A stretch of 64,000 bases of DNA from Borreliella californiensis (lineage in GTDB: Bacteria; Spirochaetota; Spirochaetia; Borreliales; Borreliaceae). The stretch lies in the NCBI RefSeq assembly GCF_014205885.1, contig NZ_JACHFB010000003.1, positions 1 through 64,000 on the forward strand. The letters are read 5' to 3'. A model generated the notes under the pieces. That model was not told where the DNA came from, did not search any database, and saw only the letters and a program-made list of their open reading frames with translations. The position numbers and the translations under genes are program-made. The stretch's first letter is position 1. Each line of letters opens with the position of its first letter. Below are positions 43,239-52,429 of the stretch, piece after piece.

Positions 43239-44102
43239 TTAATTATTATTCAATTTAAATAATGTATCTAAAGAAATTAATGTTTGCTCGGATTTCAAAC
43301 AAAGAGAAATCATAGTGTCTTTATATAGTTGCTCGATGTGGTCGTTTAGCTTTTCTGTATTGTATTGTAGCTCCAAGGTAGCATTTGAGCTTTTAATCAA
43401 TGTTTCTATTGTGCTAAGCCATTCTTTTTTTATTAAGATTAAATCAACAATTAAATTATAAATTTTTTCTAAAGTTTTTTTATTAAAATCTTTTTCTTTT
43501 AGCTTGTCCATGTTAATTGCCAAGTCTTCAAGCGCAACTTCAAATCCTTGCTGAATTCGTATGCCCCCTGATATTTTTTTTATTGTATCGTGGGCTTTTG
43601 GGTCTTTGTAAAGCTTGTTTACAATCTCTGCTAAATTAAAAATATCAGTGGTGTTGTAGCTTAGTGATGAATAAAATTGTCTTCTCATTTTTTGAGATTC
43701 TGCAAGCCCTGAGTTCATTTTTTCTTGAAGCCTTGTGCCATTTTGGGTGTCAATTTTGTAAACATTAAGTAATTCAAACATACTATTTTTTAGTCCAAAT
43801 TGGCTAGGTATTTCCGTTTGAAGTTTTTCTTTTTTTATTATTGTCATTTCTCTTGCTAAAATCTCAAAGAGCTTGTCAATTAGATCTGCTTCTCCTTTGT
43901 TTGAAACTTTTAATTCTTTTGTTGATCGTTGAGGTTCTTGTTTTTTTGTTTCTTTTTTTTCGTCTTTTTGAGGATTTAATTTATCGTATTTTGTTTCTGT
44001 AAAGCTTGCTACTTTGGTTTTATTGTCTTTATTGTTTAGATCGCAAGAGAAAAGTGTCATTATCCCTAATGTTATAAATATTGATAATTTCGTTTTATTC
44101 AA
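43239..44102 (-). CDS. PFam54 lipoprotein, BBA65-like
   Basis: A 287-residue lipoprotein starting at TTG 44102 after AAAGGATT, lipidated cysteine 20 (TLFSC). PFam54 blocks: SQFGLKNSMFELLNVYK, RRQFYSSLSYNTTDIFNLAE, GGIRIQQGFEVALEDLAINM. Adjacent genes are BBA64- and BBA66-like in the same direction, each with its own terminator, so the array members are separate transcripts. Function unknown; surface exposed in B31. Confidence 0.82.
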   Translation of the reverse strand: MNKTKLSIFITLGIMTLFSCDLNNKDNKTKVASFTETKYDKLNPQKDEKKETKKQEPQRSTKELKVSNKGEADLIDKLFEILAREMTIIKKEKLQTEIPSQFGLKNSMFELLNVYKIDTQNGTRLQEKMNSGLAESQKMRRQFYSSLSYNTTDIFNLAEIVNKLYKDPKAHDTIKKISGGIRIQQGFEVALEDLAINMDKLKEKDFNKKTLEKIYNLIVDLILIKKEWLSTIETLIKSSNATLELQYNTEKLNDHIEQLYKDTMISLCLKSEQTLISLDTLFKLNNN

Positions 44103-44203
44103 AATTTAATCCTTTAATAAAAATTTTAAGTAATTTTAATTATTTAAAATTAATACTTAATGATTTAAATTTAGTTCAAATTTAAAATAGAACAATAAAA
44201 AAA

Positions 44204-44228
44204 AAAGAAGAGTCCAGATCTCTTCTTT
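44204..44228 (-). terminator. Terminator of BBA66-like gene
   Basis: AAGAAGAG/CTCTTCTT stem around TCCAGAT with a long A run on the left (U run in the minus transcript), 46 bp past the stop. Confidence 0.75.
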
Positions 44229-44273
44229 TGATTAAATAGTTGTAAAATAGTTTATTTTAGTTTTTTAAATAAA

Positions 44274-45509
44274 CTATTTGAGCTCTGTTATGCTAATGTA
44301 TGTTTCAAGAACAGACTGTCGAGCATTTTGCATGTTATCTAGATACTTGTTTTGAATGTACTCTGCTAAAGATTTAGAATCGCTTAAGTTTGAATTAGAG
44401 TTTGCATTAGCAATAAGCCCATCAGCTTGTCTTGACCATTCGTCTCTTTTAGATAAAATTTGATTTAGCTTTGATTTAAGCTCTTTTAGCTTAAAGGTAA
44501 AATCAAAGCTGTTAATTTTAGTGTTTAAGTAGTCCTGGTTAAAGAGTTTAATTTTGTTATCTATTTCTTCTAGTGCAAGCTCAAGAGAAATTTGTATTCC
44601 AAGTCCTGATATTATTAATTCTCTTATTAAGCTATGATTTTGATTCTCATTGTAAAGAGTTTCCATTATTGATCCAAATTGTTCAGTTTTGTTTTGATCA
44701 AAATCCATAAGTGCGTAGAATTTATTTCTTTCATTTTCTGCTTCTGGTGTGTTGGAGTTAAGCTGCGGTGCGTAACTTCTGTCAAAAACTTTAGCACTTG
44801 AAATAACATCTAGTAGCTCAAATGCAGAATCTTTCATTTTAAATTGATCATAAGTTTCTCTAAATCCAAAGTTGTTTTGTGTTTTATTTTTTTCTACAGA
44901 AACTGTTCTAATAAGTTCATTTTTTAATGTTTGTAATTTACTGCTATTGCCAGAAGATGTTGTTGTTTGTACAGCAAGGCTTGAATTTGTTGGTTGACTA
45001 AAGCTGTAACTTAAGGCAAATGTTGGTATACTGCTATTTTTGTTGTTAAAAGTTCTTGTACTCTTGGGCACATTTTTAACCACTTGAATAGGTTTTATTT
45101 GTTTTGGCGGTGCAACGGTTGCGGCTGTTGTTGTCACTACCTTTGTTTGAGGTAGGTTTATGTTTGTATTTGTTGGTTTTGGCAGATGTGATAAATCTAC
45201 TTTAAGCCCGAAGGATTGTAATTGCAGAGTTTGTTCTGCTTCTGTTTGATTTTGCAATCCTTTGGCTGCTGTAGCTTGTGCTGCTGCTTGTTCTTGTTTT
45301 TTCAGCTCCGCTGCTACTGTATCAGCTATTGGTATATTTTTTGCAGTATTTGATTTTGTATTAACATCTGCTGTTTCTTGATCATCTGTTGTTCTATTGA
45401 GCATTCCTTTTACTTTGCTTTTATAATCTTCATTTAGATTAGCATCAATTGTGCAAGAAAACAAAAACAATCCCAGGAGCTTTAAAGGCATTAATGATTT
45501 GATTTTCAA
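44274..45509 (-). CDS. PFam54 lipoprotein, BBA66-like
   Basis: A 411-residue lipoprotein, the same length as I recall for B31 BBA66, starting at TTG 45509 after GAGGAAT. Lipidated cysteine 19 (FLFSC). Residues about 20-190 form a long Thr/Ala/Gln-rich linker unlike the other family members. The PFam54 domain follows (YDQFKMKDSAFELLDVI; RNKFYALMDFDQNKTEQFG; SGLGIQISLELALEEID). BBA66 is surface exposed and implicated in tick-to-mouse transmission. Confidence 0.88.
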   Translation of the reverse strand: MKIKSLMPLKLLGLFLFSCTIDANLNEDYKSKVKGMLNRTTDDQETADVNTKSNTAKNIPIADTVAAELKKQEQAAAQATAAKGLQNQTEAEQTLQLQSFGLKVDLSHLPKPTNTNINLPQTKVVTTTAATVAPPKQIKPIQVVKNVPKSTRTFNNKNSSIPTFALSYSFSQPTNSSLAVQTTTSSGNSSKLQTLKNELIRTVSVEKNKTQNNFGFRETYDQFKMKDSAFELLDVISSAKVFDRSYAPQLNSNTPEAENERNKFYALMDFDQNKTEQFGSIMETLYNENQNHSLIRELIISGLGIQISLELALEEIDNKIKLFNQDYLNTKINSFDFTFKLKELKSKLNQILSKRDEWSRQADGLIANANSNSNLSDSKSLAEYIQNKYLDNMQNARQSVLETYISITELK

Positions 45510-45870
45510 AATAATTCCTCGATTTCTTTTTAATGAATTTTAATAATCAAAATTAATTAAAATTTAAAATTAATTATTAATTATTAAAAACTTAGTTCAA
45601 ATTATAGAATAATCAATAAATATAAATAAAAAAGATCAAAGTCTTTCACTCTTTTTTATTTTTCTGCTGCTTGATCTTGTTATTTTACATATTACAAATG
45701 TATATCAAATTATTTAAAGTATAAATTTAAACTCTTATAAAAATAGAAAAATATCGTTGTGTTTTAGTTTAGATTTATTTAGATTTAGATTATGAGCCTA
45801 AAAAAAAAGAGAAGAATTAACTTCTCTTTTAAAATATCAAGTGCAACATATTATTTTTTTCTTAAGATTA
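45510..45870. other. Intergenic region with BBA66 promoter side and cspA terminator
   Basis: No gene is supported. It contains the hairpin AAAAGAGAAG-AATTAA-CTTCTCTTTT (about 45806-45832) that ends the cspA-like transcript. A second G-containing inverted repeat (AAAAAAGATCAAAG and CTTTCACTCTTTTT area, about 45628-45660) lies upstream of the BBA66-like gene. Confidence 0.5.
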
Positions 45871-46635
45871 TTAGGAGATAGGTTTTAAAGAATAATATTC
45901 TTTGTAATATTGATTCACGTGTTCTGCTAGCATTTCCACATCATTTTTAATCTTGTTAGTATTGTTGTAAATCTCAAGAGTTTCGTTTAAGGTTTTTTTA
46001 AACCTTTCTTTTAGCTGTAGGTTAGATTTTGCTTCCATTAGTAATAATGTGGATTCTTTTTGGTTTAAATTGTTTACTCTATTTTGTATTGATGCCAAAT
46101 GATTTTCTATTTTGAATTGAATGCTCCATGGTAGAGTAACCAATCTTAAAGCTGTGTTTTGGTGTTTGGGATTATCTCTAAGTGTTTCAAGAATTTCTTT
46201 TAATGTCTCTATTTTTTCTTTATTGTAATCTAAAGATGAATAAATTATTCTTTTTGTTTGCATTTGTTGATCTTCAACAATAATGTCGTAGGGACCAACT
46301 TTAAAAGTTTCTAGGAAATCAACTTCATTAGCAATTTTAGCTATTTGTGTACTTTCTTCATTTTTTTGGTTTTCCAGATTCTTGCCCATTGCTTTTAATT
46401 CTGAGATTGTAGTTTCAAAATTTTGATAGGAAGACTTTGGATTTCTAGGGTCATCTTCAAAATTTTGGGTATTTTCTTCTAGATTGTTGGGTTTTTTTGT
46501 ATTAATGTTGTTTTTTGATATAGTGTTTTCATTGGCTTTGGAGGCAATTGGATTAGCAGTGCATGAGATGCAAATTAAAGTTAATATCATTGCAATGGTA
46601 TTAAGCTTAATTAAATTTAGTTTAGATATTGTCAA
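45871..46635 (-). CDS. cspA: CspA (CRASP-1) orthologue candidate, PFam54
   Basis: A 254-residue lipoprotein starting at TTG 46635 after AAGGAGAG, cysteine 25 (ICISC). It lies next to the BBA66-like gene, where B31 has cspA (BBA68). The middle (FLETFKVGPYDIIVEDQQM; YSSLDYNKEKIETLKEIL; PWSIQFKIENHL) follows the B31 CspA pattern, ending YYKEYYSLKPIS. CspA binds factor H and FHL-1 and blocks complement in the tick blood meal. Whether this allele binds human factor H cannot be told from sequence. The next gene is a close duplicate. Confidence 0.7.
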   Translation of the reverse strand: MTISKLNLIKLNTIAMILTLICISCTANPIASKANENTISKNNINTKKPNNLEENTQNFEDDPRNPKSSYQNFETTISELKAMGKNLENQKNEESTQIAKIANEVDFLETFKVGPYDIIVEDQQMQTKRIIYSSLDYNKEKIETLKEILETLRDNPKHQNTALRLVTLPWSIQFKIENHLASIQNRVNNLNQKESTLLLMEAKSNLQLKERFKKTLNETLEIYNNTNKIKNDVEMLAEHVNQYYKEYYSLKPIS

Positions 46636-46882
46636 AATACTCTCCTTATAAATTAGAATTATTATTAATTAATTCTAGTACAAAATAATAATATAACTAT
46701 ATTTCAATAATTGTAAAATAACAACATTATTAATTAATAATTAAAGATTAAATTTATTGTTGTATTTTGTTTGGATTTATTTAGATTTATTTAGATTTAG
46801 ATTATGAGCCTAAAAAAAAAGAGAAGAATTAACTTCTCTTTTAAAATATCAAGTGCAACATATTATTTTTTTCTTAAGATTA

Positions 46883-47614
46883 TTAGGAGATAGGTTTTAA
46901 AGAATTAGAGTTTTCGTAATATTTATTCACGTGTTCTGCTAGCATTTTCACATCATTTTTAATCTTGTTAGTATTGTTATTGTAAGCTTCAATAGTTTCG
47001 TTTAAGGTTTTTTTAAACCTTTCTTTTAGCTGTAGGTTATATTTTACTTCCATTAGTAATAATGTGGATTTTTCTTGGTTTAAATTGTTTATTTTATTTT
47101 GTATTGATGCTAAATGATTTTCTATTTTGAATTGAAGATTTTCTATTTTGAATTGAATGCTCCATGGTAGAGTAACCAATCTTACAGCTGTGTTTTGGTG
47201 TTCGGGATTTTCTCTAAGTGTTTCAAGAATTTTTTTTAATGTCTCTATATTTTCTTTTTTATAATCTAAAGATGAATAAATCATTCTTTTTGTTTGCATT
47301 CGTTGATTTTTATCAATACACTCGCGGGAACTAACTTTAAAAGTGTCTAGGAAATCAAGTTCTTCATTAGCAATTTTAGCTATTTGTGTACTTTCTTCAT
47401 TTTTTTGATCTTCCAGACTCTTGCTCATTGTTTTTAATTCTGAGATTGTAGTTTCAAAATTTTGGGTATTTTCTTCTAGATTGGTGTTGTTTTTTGATAT
47501 AGTGTTTTCATTTGCTTTGGAGGCAATTGGATTAGCAGTGCACGAGATGCAAATTAAAGTTAATATCATTGTAATGATATTAAGCTTAATTAAATTTAGT
47601 TTAGATATTGTCAA
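46883..47614 (-). CDS. PFam54 lipoprotein, close duplicate of cspA-like gene (BBA69 position)
   Basis: A 243-residue lipoprotein, TTG 47614 after AAGGAGAG. Its first 45 residues, its C-terminal half and its flanking non-coding DNA are almost the same as in the gene at 45871, so it is a recent tandem duplicate. It lacks the spacer KKPNNLEENTQNFEDDPRN part. It has a 7-residue internal duplication (IQFKIEN then LQFKIEN), and reads SSRECIDKNQRM where the neighbour has GPYDIIVEDQQM. Those changes fall in a complement-regulator-binding region of CspA, so ligand binding may differ. Confidence 0.78.
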   Translation of the reverse strand: MTISKLNLIKLNIITMILTLICISCTANPIASKANENTISKNNTNLEENTQNFETTISELKTMSKSLEDQKNEESTQIAKIANEELDFLDTFKVSSRECIDKNQRMQTKRMIYSSLDYKKENIETLKKILETLRENPEHQNTAVRLVTLPWSIQFKIENLQFKIENHLASIQNKINNLNQEKSTLLLMEVKYNLQLKERFKKTLNETIEAYNNNTNKIKNDVKMLAEHVNKYYENSNSLKPIS

Positions 47615-47854
47615 AATACTCTCCTTATAAATTAGAATTATTATTAATTAATTCTAGTACAAAATAATAATATAACTATATTTCAATAATTGTAAAATAA
47701 CAACATTATTATTTAATAATTAAAGATTAAATTTATTGTTGTGTTTTAGTTTGGATTTATTTAGATTTAGATTGTGAGCGTAAAAAAAAAGAGAAGAATT
47801 AACTTCTCTTTTAAAATATCAAGTGCAACATATTATTTTTTTTCTTAACGATTA

Positions 47855-48670
47855 TTAAGAGATAGCTTTTAAAGCATTAAAGTCTTTGTAATATTGATGA
47901 AAATGTTCTGCTAGTATTTTCACATCATTTTGAATGTTGCTAGTATTTTTATTGTAAGCTTCAATAGTTTCGTTTAAGTTTTTTTTAAACCTTTCTTTTA
48001 GCTGTAAGCTAGATTCTGTTTGTACTAGCAATGCTTTTAAATCTTCTTTTGAATCTTCTTTGCTTTGAGTGTCTAGTTTTTCATTTATTAATTTTAAGTG
48101 ACTTTCTAGTTGTTGTTGAATGCCCAGAGCTGTGCGATAAAGGAAGTTTGCAGCAATTTTAGAGTCGATTTTGATATTACATATAAGTATTTCAAGAATT
48201 TCTTTTAATGTCTCTATATTTTCTTTTTTATAATCTAAAGATGAATAAAGGATTCTTTTTAAAAGTATTTTTTCATCTTCGTTAGCTAGTGCAGAATTAG
48301 CACCAATATAAGGATCTAAGAGACTGGATTCTTCTTTAGTCATTGTATCAATTTGTGTACTTTCTTTATTGTTTTGATCTTTTAGCTTCTTTCCCATTTC
48401 TTTTAATTTTGAGTCTATAGTTTCCATAAATTTTTGATCAGAAGGGCTAAAGTCTTCAGATTCGTCTTTAAAAAAATTTTGAATATTTTCCCCCGGATTG
48501 GTGGTGTTTTTTAAATTAGCAACTTTGTTTAGCTTAGCGGTTTTTTTAAGCTTAGTGTTTTCAGTTGCTTTGGGATCTATTTTGTTAAAAGGTGCACATG
48601 AGATGCAAATTAAAGTTAATATCATTGTAATAATATTAAGTTTGGTTATGTTTAGTTTAGCTTTTGTCAA
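47855..48670 (-). CDS. PFam54 lipoprotein, third CspA-like member (BBA70 position)
   Basis: A 271-residue lipoprotein, TTG 48670 after AAGGAGAG. Its N-terminus (CISCAPFNKIDPKATENTKL; NPGENIQNF) recalls the N-terminus I remember for B31 CspA better than the gene at 45871 does. Its middle (ILICNIKIDSKIAANFLYRT; GIQQQLESHLKLINEKLDTQ) differs from both neighbours. That mosaic pattern suggests segment exchange among array members. It carries the same downstream hairpin terminator. Confidence 0.75.
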   Translation of the reverse strand: MTKAKLNITKLNIITMILTLICISCAPFNKIDPKATENTKLKKTAKLNKVANLKNTTNPGENIQNFFKDESEDFSPSDQKFMETIDSKLKEMGKKLKDQNNKESTQIDTMTKEESSLLDPYIGANSALANEDEKILLKRILYSSLDYKKENIETLKEILEILICNIKIDSKIAANFLYRTALGIQQQLESHLKLINEKLDTQSKEDSKEDLKALLVQTESSLQLKERFKKNLNETIEAYNKNTSNIQNDVKILAEHFHQYYKDFNALKAIS

Positions 48671-49164
48671 AATACTCTCCTTATAAATTAGAACTATTAT
48701 TAATTAATTCTAATATAAAATAATAATAATAACTATATTTCAATAATTGTCAAATAACAACATTATTATTTAAGAATTAAAGATTAAATTTATTGTTGTG
48801 TTTTAGTTTAGATTTATTTAGATTTATTTGTATTTAGATTGTGAGCCTAAAAAAAAAGAGAAGAATTAACTTCTCTTTTTCAAAAAAATATCAAGTGCAA
48901 CATCTATTGTTGCTTATATTATTTTTTTAATTCATTAAATTAGCTTAGTTTTTGTCAAAATAATCCCCTTATACATATTTATAAGTTAAAATTAATGTTA
49001 TTGATTTTAATACAAAATAATATAGTCGTATTACAGATCCGCCGAATAACAATATTATTATTTAATATTAAAAAATTAAATTTCTATTTTACGTTTTTAA
49101 TTTTTTAAAGGTTTTTCAATATTTTTAATCCCCCTTTAATTCACACCAATACATACACCACTAA
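48671..49164. other. Scarred intergenic region of the PFam54 array
   Basis: No intact gene. It contains the promoter/leader of the gene at 47855, a repeat-type terminator (about 48850-48880) and the stump of a lost PFam54 gene at 48935-48958 (listed separately). Confidence 0.6.
48935..48958 (-). pseudogene. Stump of a deleted PFam54 lipoprotein gene
   Basis: On the minus strand AAGGGGATTATTTTG leads into MTKTKLI and TAA. The first residues match MTKAKLN of the neighbour's start. The stop is followed within about 40 bp by the GTTGCACTTGATATTTT motif and AAGAGAAG/CTTCTCTT hairpin that follow every intact CspA-like gene. The coding body between start and 3' end is therefore gone. Confidence 0.65.
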
Positions 49165-50052
49165 TTAGTAGTGTATGTGGTCACAACAGGTTTTTAGCAT
49201 CGTTTCAATATTGTATAAAATTTGCATACTTTCATGTGGATTGAAGTTATATTCGTATCCAAGCCTTATTATTTCTCCTAGAATGTTTCCATCAGCTTTG
49301 GCTCCCCCCGTATTGTTGTCATATTCCCAAATAATGTTATCTATGGTTTTTATCCAAGAATTTCTCTCTTGTATTAGTTTTTCAAAATTTTCTTGAATCT
49401 CTTTTACTGTTTTTGTTCTAAAGTTGAACATTAGGTGTCTTTGCTCGTCTTTGGTTAAAATCTTAACAGTTTTTTCGAATGATTCTTGGATTTTAAATCC
49501 TGTCCAAAAAATTGAGTTAATAAGTCTATAATGGTATCCAGATGAGCTTGATGTTTGTGCAAGTATTTTTGCTATTTTTTTGATTTTATTTTCATCATAA
49601 TTTAAAGATGAGTAAAATAATTTTCTAAATCGACTGTCTTTTAACATAAAATCAATATACGTCTCTTTGTTTTCTGGGAATGTGGTTTTGTTTATTCCAA
49701 ATTGATCAATAGGTTCGATTTTTGGAATATCTGAGTTTATTTTTTGAGTAAATATCTCTATATTTGGCCCTATTTTGTTAATTAATTTTTCATTCTCATC
49801 AAATTCTTGTGCAATTTTTTTAATTATCGTTTCTTTTTCATCTTTTAGGTGCTGGCTTTGTTGTAAATTTTGGATATCGATCTTTTTAAGATTTTCTGCT
49901 TTCTCATCAGTGCCAAAGCTTTTAACTCCAATGGGGGGTGGTTGCAATTCACCTGTTGCTTCTGTGTTGTTTGATTTAGAATAAAAAGAACATGAGACCA
50001 GTAAAGTTATTTGAAACAGTTTTAATATTTTCCAAATTGTGTTTTTTTTCAA
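49165..50052 (-). CDS. PFam54 lipoprotein, BBA73-like
   Basis: A 295-residue lipoprotein. An ATG at 50079 is in frame, but TTG 50052 follows AAGGATT and opens a proper signal peptide (lipidated cysteine 21, LLVSC). PFam54 blocks: DQFGINKTTFPENKETYI, RKLFYSSLNYDENKIKKIA, FWTGFKIQESFEKTVKIL. It is the last array member, divergent from oms28, as BBA73 is in B31. BBA73 is induced on tick feeding. Two cysteines occur near the C-terminus (MLKTCCDH). Confidence 0.83.
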   Translation of the reverse strand: MKKNTIWKILKLFQITLLVSCSFYSKSNNTEATGELQPPPIGVKSFGTDEKAENLKKIDIQNLQQSQHLKDEKETIIKKIAQEFDENEKLINKIGPNIEIFTQKINSDIPKIEPIDQFGINKTTFPENKETYIDFMLKDSRFRKLFYSSLNYDENKIKKIAKILAQTSSSSGYHYRLINSIFWTGFKIQESFEKTVKILTKDEQRHLMFNFRTKTVKEIQENFEKLIQERNSWIKTIDNIIWEYDNNTGGAKADGNILGEIIRLGYEYNFNPHESMQILYNIETMLKTCCDHIHY

Positions 50053-50575
50053 AACGTAATCCTTAAAAAAAATTATCATTAGTTTTATTTGGCAAGCTCA
50101 ATATTTTTGATTTCTAATATAAATGTATTTCAATTTTTTTAATTTTCAATGTTTGTTTTATTTATTTTAAATAAAATTTAATAAGTAAAACGTTTAAAAT
50201 ATTCTTAAAAGAAGCCTAAAATGTTTCCGTTTGGTTTTTAAATTTGTTAGCAATTGTAATTAAATTGATGTTATACTTTCTATGTTTTTTGAATTTTAAA
50301 GATATTTATCAATAGTCTTGTTTTTGCTGATGATTGCATTATATTTTTCATGTGTTATTTTATAATAAATAATAAATCTAAATATTATAAAATAACACCA
50401 TTCTCCCCATTTTAATCTAAATTCTAGGTGTTAATCTTTGTTAAAAGTCTTTTGCTTTTAAAGCCATTCTTAATTAAAAAAGTTAATTATATGTTTTTAT
50501 ACAAATATATATTGATTCTAATTTAGTTATGTTTTAAAATATTAAAAATAAATGTTTAAATAAGGAGAATTAACA
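50053..50575. promoter_or_regulatory. Divergent regulatory region BBA73-like/oms28
   Basis: A perfect 15-bp inverted repeat (50352-50366 with 50384-50398) around 17 nt lies between two oppositely regulated genes. It may bind a regulator. AT-rich sequence from 50500 to 50575 leads to the AAGGAG of oms28. No gene is supported. Confidence 0.45.
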
Positions 50576-51397
50576 ATGGCTAAAATATTTAGCAATTTAA
50601 TAATTAACGGATTATTGTTTGGATTTGTAAATTTAAATGTGTTTGCAGATTCTAACAATGTAAATATTTTCAATCCCCAACCCAATGTTTTAGAACAACC
50701 AGATCAAAAGGATGACAAAAGCTTGGATCAAAAAGATGACAAAAGCTTGGATCAAAAGGATGGCAAAAAATTAGATCAAAAAGATCAGGTTAATCAAGCT
50801 CTAGATACTATTAGCAAGGTAAGCGAAGATGTTTCTAGTAAATTAGAGGGAGTTAGAGAGTCATCTCTTGAGTTGGTAGAATCAAATGATGCAGCGGTAG
50901 TTAAAAAGTTTGTAGGGTCAATGTCTTTAATCTCAGATGTTGCCAAGGGAGTTGTTGTAGCATCACAAGAAGCAACTATTGTGGCAAAGTGTTCAGGAAT
51001 AGTTGCTGAGGATGCAAACAAGGTTGTTGAAATGTCTAAAAAGGCCGTTCAAGAAACTCAAAAGGCTGTTTCTGTTGCCGGTGAAGCAACATTTTTAATA
51101 GAGAAACAAATAATGTCAAATAAATCTCCAAATAATAAGGATTTAGAATTGACAAAAGAAGAATTTGCCAAAGTAGAGCAAGTTAAAGAAACTTTAATGG
51201 CTTCTGAAAGGGCTTTAGATGAAACAGTTCAAGAGGCTCAAAAAGTTCTCAATATGGTTAATGGTTTAAATCCAGCAAATAAGGATCAAGCAGTAGCAAA
51301 AAAAGATGTTGCAAAGGCTATTTCTAATGTTGTTAAGGTAGTTCAAGGTGCAAGAGATCTTACAAAAGTAATGACCATTTCTTTATATATGAGATAG
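50576..51397 (+). CDS. oms28: Oms28 / BBA74 periplasmic protein
   Basis: A 273-residue protein with AAGGAG before ATG 50576 and a type I signal peptide (cleavage after Ala24, NVFA-DSN). An insert of three 8-residue repeats (DQKDDKSL, DQKDDKSL, DQKDGKKL) makes it longer than the 257 residues I recall for B31. The rest is helical, Ala/Val/Glu-rich (VVKKFVGSMSLISDVAKGVV). First described as a 28-kDa porin, later shown to be periplasmic and expressed in the tick phase, repressed by RpoS. Confidence 0.9.
   Translation: MAKIFSNLIINGLLFGFVNLNVFADSNNVNIFNPQPNVLEQPDQKDDKSLDQKDDKSLDQKDGKKLDQKDQVNQALDTISKVSEDVSSKLEGVRESSLELVESNDAAVVKKFVGSMSLISDVAKGVVVASQEATIVAKCSGIVAEDANKVVEMSKKAVQETQKAVSVAGEATFLIEKQIMSNKSPNNKDLELTKEEFAKVEQVKETLMASERALDETVQEAQKVLNMVNGLNPANKDQAVAKKDVAKAISNVVKVVQGARDLTKVMTISLYMR
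50702..50773 (+). repeat. Three 24-bp tandem repeats in oms28
   Basis: Three in-frame copies of GATCAAAAGGATGACAAAAG-type units with few changes, followed by a partial fourth (DQKDQ). Likely length-variable between strains. Confidence 0.85.
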
Positions 51398-51614
51398 TTA
51401 GATTATACAAATTTTATAAATAATTAGGGGTTAGAGCAAAAAGGTTTGAAGCTAATTATATAGTTTCTGCCTTTTTTTTATTTTTTTGCTAAGTCAATAT
51501 TAAGCCCTCCTTATTAAGACCGTTTATGATATAATATTTATATTCTAAATATTCGCTTGAATAATTACATTCTTAAAAAGTTAATAAATTTGCTTTAAAC
51601 AAGGAGATCAATTT

Positions 51615-52418
51615 TTGAATAAAGAATATAAAATTTTGGATAATGGGTTTTTAAAGCTTATTGATTTTATGGGAGATGATAAGAGAATAGTTAAGGCAGC
51701 AAGGATTTCTTATCGAGGAGAGAGCGTTAAAAGAAAAGATGAGGAACTTATTGATTATTTAATAAGAAATGGGCACACAAGCCCATTGGAGCAGGTAGTT
51801 TTTACATTTCATGTGAAAGCCCCAATATTTATTGCAAGGCAATGGATGAGGCATAGAACCGCAAGGATTAATGAAGTTTCTGGATGCTACAGCTTGGCAA
51901 GAGAGGAATTTTATGTTCCTTTAGAAGAAGATTTAAAGTGCCAAATTTTTGGTGGTAATAAATCCAAAAGAGAATTTAAGTCTTTGGAAAAAAGTTTATC
52001 AGATAAAATAAAACATCATCAAAAACATTCTTATGAGCTTTATCAAGATATGATCAATTCTAATATTCCAAAAGAACTCTCAAGAATAGTTTTGCCCTTA
52101 AGTTTATATACTGAATGGTATTGGCAAATTGATTTAAATAATCTTTTTCATTTTATTAAATTGAGATTGGCCTTAGACAGTCCAAAAGAAATTAAAGAGA
52201 ATTCACCAAAAGAAATGCGAGAATATGCTAAAGCATTGATAAGTATAGTAAAAGAAATTGTACCTATGTCCTTTAACAGTTTTGAAAATCATTTTTTAAG
52301 GGGAAAGAGATTTTCTGGTGAAGAGATAGCAGTAATTATTAATGCTTTGGATTTAAATAAGCTTAGTATGAATTCTGAAAAATTGGAGTTATTGAAAGAT
52401 AAACTAGGAATTGATTGA
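51615..52418 (+). CDS. thyX: Flavin-dependent thymidylate synthase
   Basis: A 267-residue ThyX starting at TTG 51615 after AAGGAG. The signature RHR-x7-S is intact (residues 79-89, RHRTARINEVS), with GHTSPLEQ at 53-60 and the RQWMRHR context. It methylates dUMP to dTMP using FAD, NADPH and methylenetetrahydrofolate. Borrelia lacks a full nucleotide synthesis pathway, and the only thymidylate synthase in B31 is this lp54 gene (BBA76). Its stop is just 72 bp from the hairpin end. Confidence 0.95.
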   Translation: MNKEYKILDNGFLKLIDFMGDDKRIVKAARISYRGESVKRKDEELIDYLIRNGHTSPLEQVVFTFHVKAPIFIARQWMRHRTARINEVSGCYSLAREEFYVPLEEDLKCQIFGGNKSKREFKSLEKSLSDKIKHHQKHSYELYQDMINSNIPKELSRIVLPLSLYTEWYWQIDLNNLFHFIKLRLALDSPKEIKENSPKEMREYAKALISIVKEIVPMSFNSFENHFLRGKRFSGEEIAVIINALDLNKLSMNSEKLELLKDKLGID

Positions 52419-52429
52419 TTTTAAAGCGT

